Below the pieces are notes generated by a model. That model was not told the origin of the DNA. It saw nothing but the letters and a program-made list of their open reading frames with translations, and ran no database searches. The translations under genes and the position numbers were made by a program. From contig NZ_MVOH01000002.1 of NCBI RefSeq assembly GCF_002286935.1, positions 1 through 64,000 of the forward strand: a stretch of DNA of 64,000 nucleotides. Reading direction: 5' to 3'. Below, piece after piece: positions 60,812-64,000 of the stretch. The first letter of the stretch is position 1, and each line of letters opens with the position of its first letter. This DNA comes from Bifidobacterium criceti. Its GTDB lineage: Bacteria; Actinomycetota; Actinomycetes; Actinomycetales; Bifidobacteriaceae.

Positions 60812-60930
60812 GTGCGAGCTCCTTCATATGTTCGCTGTGCGCATGTGTGCCCGCCCACGCATGCCGAAGCGGCGCCGCGCACACCGCGCAGTGCGTTTCC
60901 CTGCGCCGTCCGTGCCGTCCTGATGTGCGC

Positions 60931-60961
60931 GGGGCCGCCGGCGCATATGCCCGGCGGCCCC
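60931..60961. terminator. Terminator after the helicase-nuclease gene
   Basis: GGGGCCGCCGG (60931-60941) pairs perfectly with CCGGCGGCCCC (60951-60961) around a 9-nt loop, about 68 bp after the helicase stop on the minus strand. Confidence 0.7.
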
Positions 60962-61028
60962 GTTGCCGTACGTTCAGCGCATCAGTGTAGTGCGCGGCGT
61001 CGATTGGCTCACGGTGTACGCCTGCGGC

Positions 61029-64000
61029 CTAGTGGCGTTCGACGTTGCCGTCGTCGTCCTCGAATGCGATGCCGTCGCGGATTTCGTTGATGATCGTGGC
61101 TTCGTCCTTCGGTTCGGCGTCGATTTGCCGCGCGTCCGCGTCCTGTTCGGAGACGTAGTAGAGCGCGCCGTCGACCGCGTCGAGCGGTATGCCGCGTTCC
61201 TTCGCGAGCATGAGCCGGTAGAAGTCGAGCTGTTTGAGTTTCTCCGCGACCTCTTCAGGTGTACGTGGGCGCCGTCCTGTCTTCCAATCGACGACGGTGA
61301 ACAGTTTCGACGTGTCCTGTGGATCGATGCCGCCGACGAACACGGCGTCGAGTTTGCCTTGCACGAGGTTGTCGACGCCGTCGAGCGCGACGACGATCGA
61401 TTGTTCGGCGCCGTAGGGCGTGCGCGACGCCCACGGTGAGTCGATGAGCCGCCGCTGCCATAGGGCGAATCGATGGTCCGACGATGCCGTGTCGTCGGCC
61501 GTCTCCTCGAGTGCGCGTTCCACGTCCCCGATGAGCCGCGCACGCGAACCGCCGTCATCAATGCCCGCGTTGACGAACGCCTCCGCCCACGCGTGGAACC
61601 GTGTGCCTTCCTCGGCGTACGGCGACGACATCGACGGAACCGGCCGCAGGATGCCCGCGATGACGTCGAAACGCTCATACGCGTTGTTGTTGTCTGTGTT
61701 GCCGTCTTTGTGCTTGCCACTGTTCTTGCCACTGTGGCCGCCGATCGCATGGCCGCGCTGGAGCGCCGTCGCGTTCATGCGCTGGCTGCGCAACGCACGG
61801 CGCGCCTTGTCCTCAAGCAGCTTGAGCAGCTCGTCCTGCGGCATGTCCGGCAGCGCGCCGAAGCTCGCGTCGTCGATGAGCGCGCTTGCGCGGTCGTAGA
61901 GCGAACCACGCTCCACGTCGTGCTGTTCCGACGTCGCCGCCGGTTGTGCACCATCCTTGCCCACACGCCGGTCCATCGCGTTGCCGATCTCATCGGCGCC
62001 CGCACGCAGCCGTTCGGCGAGGCTTGCGCTCAACGTGAATGGCCACGGCCGCCGCACGGCACCATCCTCCTCATCGATCGGCGTGTTCCACGCGTCGCCG
62101 ACGACGGCGTCGGCGAACTCCTGCGCGTGTTCGCCGACGAAGTATCCCGTCGGCCTCGCCTCACCGATCTCGTCAAGTGTCCACATCTGCGGGGCAGTCG
62201 CCGGAATCTCGTCGGCATCAATCACGAACGCGCATTCGTATGCCTGCTCCTTGAGCCCTTTGAGCGTCTCGTTGAGCGCGTCGAGTTCGTCTTTGCCGAC
62301 ACCTGCCGCTTGGGCGGCCTCAATCCTCATCTCGGCGTCCTCGACGCGTTCGCGCGCCGCACGCGCCATGTTGTAGCGCGCGATGAACGATGGCTCATGC
62401 ATCGCCGCAAGCCACGCATCATCGAGCGCCGCGGCCTCATGCGCGGTGCGCGCCGTACGATGTGCGGCGTACGCGGCGGCATGCGATGAAACGTCGAACA
62501 TGAGCGAACTGTGCACTTCCTGCCAGAACGCGGACGCCGTGTACGGCGGCACGATGTTGTCGGCGTGTGTCGTCGTCCAGTCGCCGTAGCCGGCGGCGCA
62601 TGCGACCGCGTGTTGTGCGACGTCGGCGCGCGCGGCGGCCGCGTCCTCGAGCGTGCGCGCAAGCGACGCGTCCTCACTGTAGGTGAGGAGCGCCTCGTCG
62701 CGCGCACGCGTGAGCGCGACATACATGAGCCTGCGTTCGTCCGCGTACAGCCTGCGTCCGAACTCCTCGGTCTGCGGCATCGTCCACAGGTCCGCCTCGC
62801 CCCACAGTTCGCGCGCGTGCTGCGGGAACTGCGGATCGTTGACGATCGTGTATTCGCGCAGCGAACCGAAGACGTCGTCGTCGAGCAGTCCGACTTCGTC
62901 GTCGTTCGCGAGCGCCGCGATCGGATCGTAGTCGTTCGAACCCGCGACCTTCCGCGCGTTGCCGGGGAAGGCGGGCAGGATCGCCGCGTCGGTGCGCATC
63001 GGCACGGGCACGGCGGACGGGTCGGTGATCCATGTGTGTGCGCGCGCCGTGTAGCGCGGCGGTGTCCACGCGCCGATCTGCCCAATCAGCTCTTCGACTT
63101 CGGCGTCCTGCTGATCCCCATCTGGTTCGACGCCCGGCAGGTCCTCGACTTCGACGCTGAGGCGCTCGCCTTGGTTCGACGGGAACTTGTTGCGCTGCAG
63201 GCCGACGACGGCGACGGCGTCCCATTCGAGGCCCTTCGACTGGTGCACGGTCATCAGGATGACGTCGACGGGTGTGTCCGGCATCGGCGCGGCGCCTTCG
63301 TCGATCGAGCGTTGCGCGTCGATCCACGACAGATACCCGCGCAACGTCGGCGTGAGCGACGTCGAGATTTCCTGGACATACGTCTGCACGGTGCGCAACA
63401 GTGCGTCGATCGACGCACGCACGGCCGTTGTGCCGCATGCGCCGTCGTTGCCCGTGTCCCGCCCATCGCCGTGCGCATGGCGGCGTTCGGCGTCGGCGAC
63501 GAGCAGGTCGATGTCGAGGTTGAGCGCCTCGACGGTCGCGCGCATGACGTCCTCGATCGGACCGTACGCGCTCTGCCGCACATGCCGCAGCACGGCGCCC
63601 GCATGGTGGAGCGCGCGCTTGCCCGCGTCGGATATCGGCGAATGTTCGATCGTGTGGTCGGCGTCGTCGTCGATGAGCAGATCGGCGGCGAATATGGCGT
63701 TTGGCACTTCGCGCGCATGGTCGCGCACGATCCTGCGGCGCGCGGCCGCGTCGTCGGCGGCCGTGTCCTCGATCGCGCCCGCTTCGATGAGCGTACGGTA
63801 CCGGTAGTCGGTGTTGCGCGCGTCCGCCATCCGCGCGAGCGTACGCAGGTCGGCCGCGCCGAGGCCGAAGCGCGGCGTCGCGAGCAGCCGCATGAGCGAT
63901 GCGGCGTCGGAACGGTCGGCGACGACGTGCATGAGCGCGAGCACGTCAAGCACTTCGGGTTGTTCGAGGAGCGACGACGTGCCGACTGCGAACGTCGTCA
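61029..64000 (-). CDS. AdnB/UvrD-like helicase-nuclease, C-terminal part
   Basis: The frame is open to the window edge, so the N-terminal part is missing; about 990 codons are visible. Helicase motifs V and VI are seen in LMTVHQSKGLEWDAVAVVGL and RRLMYVALTRARDEALLTYS. The last ~250 residues carry a RecB-type nuclease domain with GTRFHAWAEAFV (His), VQGKLDAVFVGG (Asp) and FTVVDWKTGRRP (Asp-x-Lys). This combination fits the actinobacterial AdnA/AdnB end-resection machine and, on size and nuclease layout, AdnB most closely. The partner, AdnA, is expected upstream, outside the window. The enzyme would process double-strand breaks. Confidence 0.85.
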   Translation of the reverse strand, partial: TTFAVGTSSLLEQPEVLDVLALMHVVADRSDAASLMRLLATPRFGLGAADLRTLARMADARNTDYRYRTLIEAGAIEDTAADDAAARRRIVRDHAREVPNAIFAADLLIDDDADHTIEHSPISDAGKRALHHAGAVLRHVRQSAYGPIEDVMRATVEALNLDIDLLVADAERRHAHGDGRDTGNDGACGTTAVRASIDALLRTVQTYVQEISTSLTPTLRGYLSWIDAQRSIDEGAAPMPDTPVDVILMTVHQSKGLEWDAVAVVGLQRNKFPSNQGERLSVEVEDLPGVEPDGDQQDAEVEELIGQIGAWTPPRYTARAHTWITDPSAVPVPMRTDAAILPAFPGNARKVAGSNDYDPIAALANDDEVGLLDDDVFGSLREYTIVNDPQFPQHARELWGEADLWTMPQTEEFGRRLYADERRLMYVALTRARDEALLTYSEDASLARTLEDAAAARADVAQHAVACAAGYGDWTTTHADNIVPPYTASAFWQEVHSSLMFDVSSHAAAYAAHRTARTAHEAAALDDAWLAAMHEPSFIARYNMARAARERVEDAEMRIEAAQAAGVGKDELDALNETLKGLKEQAYECAFVIDADEIPATAPQMWTLDEIGEARPTGYFVGEHAQEFADAVVGDAWNTPIDEEDGAVRRPWPFTLSASLAERLRAGADEIGNAMDRRVGKDGAQPAATSEQHDVERGSLYDRASALIDDASFGALPDMPQDELLKLLEDKARRALRSQRMNATALQRGHAIGGHSGKNSGKHKDGNTDNNNAYERFDVIAGILRPVPSMSSPYAEEGTRFHAWAEAFVNAGIDDGGSRARLIGDVERALEETADDTASSDHRFALWQRRLIDSPWASRTPYGAEQSIVVALDGVDNLVQGKLDAVFVGGIDPQDTSKLFTVVDWKTGRRPRTPEEVAEKLKQLDFYRLMLAKERGIPLDAVDGALYYVSEQDADARQIDAEPKDEATIINEIRDGIAFEDDDGNVERH

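Overview
The window looks like a chromosomal segment of a high-GC actinobacterium, most likely a Bifidobacterium or close relative. The grounds are the anaerobic ribonucleotide reductase pair (nrdD/nrdG), an ESX-type (actinobacterial) type VII secretion system, RNase J next to pepN, dapA and dapB, strong GGAG-type ribosome binding sites and G+C-rich third codon positions. No 16S gene or other species-level marker is present, so the genus is an inference.

Layout. (1) Positions 1-4600 are accessory. The end of an ISL3-type transposase appears to cut off a neighbouring gene, followed by unknown proteins and an XRE repressor, with AT-richer gaps. (2) 4600-18110 is mostly housekeeping: nrdG and nrdD with two NrdR-like boxes 32 bp apart, xseA/xseB, a membrane endonuclease/exonuclease/phosphatase protein, tRNA-Arg(CCT), a DUF4391 protein, a Ppx/GppA phosphatase, a class I aminotransferase, a Gfo/Idh/MocA oxidoreductase and an unknown protein. 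A perfect 94-bp palindrome follows at 18132-18225. (3) 18249-24897 is a peptide/amide-use cluster, all on the minus strand: an Ntn hydrolase of C45/phospholipase-B-like type, aminopeptidase C, a GadC-like amino-acid antiporter and a cytosolic S10 carboxypeptidase. Hairpins separate several of them and a LacI-like operator lies upstream. (4) def and glmM follow. (5) 27598-51408 is the centre of interest, a T7SS/ESX locus. A long minus-strand operon (46879 down to 30828) encodes two WXG100 proteins, two long membrane-anchored mycosin-like proteases, a Gly-rich protein, three more helical or WXG-like proteins (one with a calcium-binding repeat domain), a coiled-coil protein, an EccD-like membrane protein without the ubiquitin domain, an RDD-FHA membrane protein and a three-ATPase EccC. 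A divergent plus-strand operon encodes EccD, EccB and MycP. A third, divergent mycosin-like protease lies just outside the main operon. (6) 51519-64000 returns to housekeeping: pepN, rnj, dapA, dapB, an MFS transporter with a GNAT acetyltransferase, and the 3' part of an AdnB/UvrD-like helicase-nuclease.

How the genes fit together. EccB, EccC, EccD and MycP are the conserved core of an ESX apparatus, closest in gene content to ESX-4. No EccE, EccA, EspG, PE or PPE gene was recognised. The two small WXG100 proteins are the expected heterodimeric substrates and the larger WXG-like proteins are candidate effectors. The unusual parts are the three additional mycosin-like proteases with a shared unknown C-terminal domain, the second EccD-like protein, and an FHA protein translationally coupled to EccC.

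A dispersed hairpin repeat (core GGTACGCT ... AGCGTACC, often flanked by CCGCA ... TGCGG) occurs at several intergenic sites outside the T7SS block, usually just after gene ends. The 94-bp palindrome looks like two such units fused head to head.
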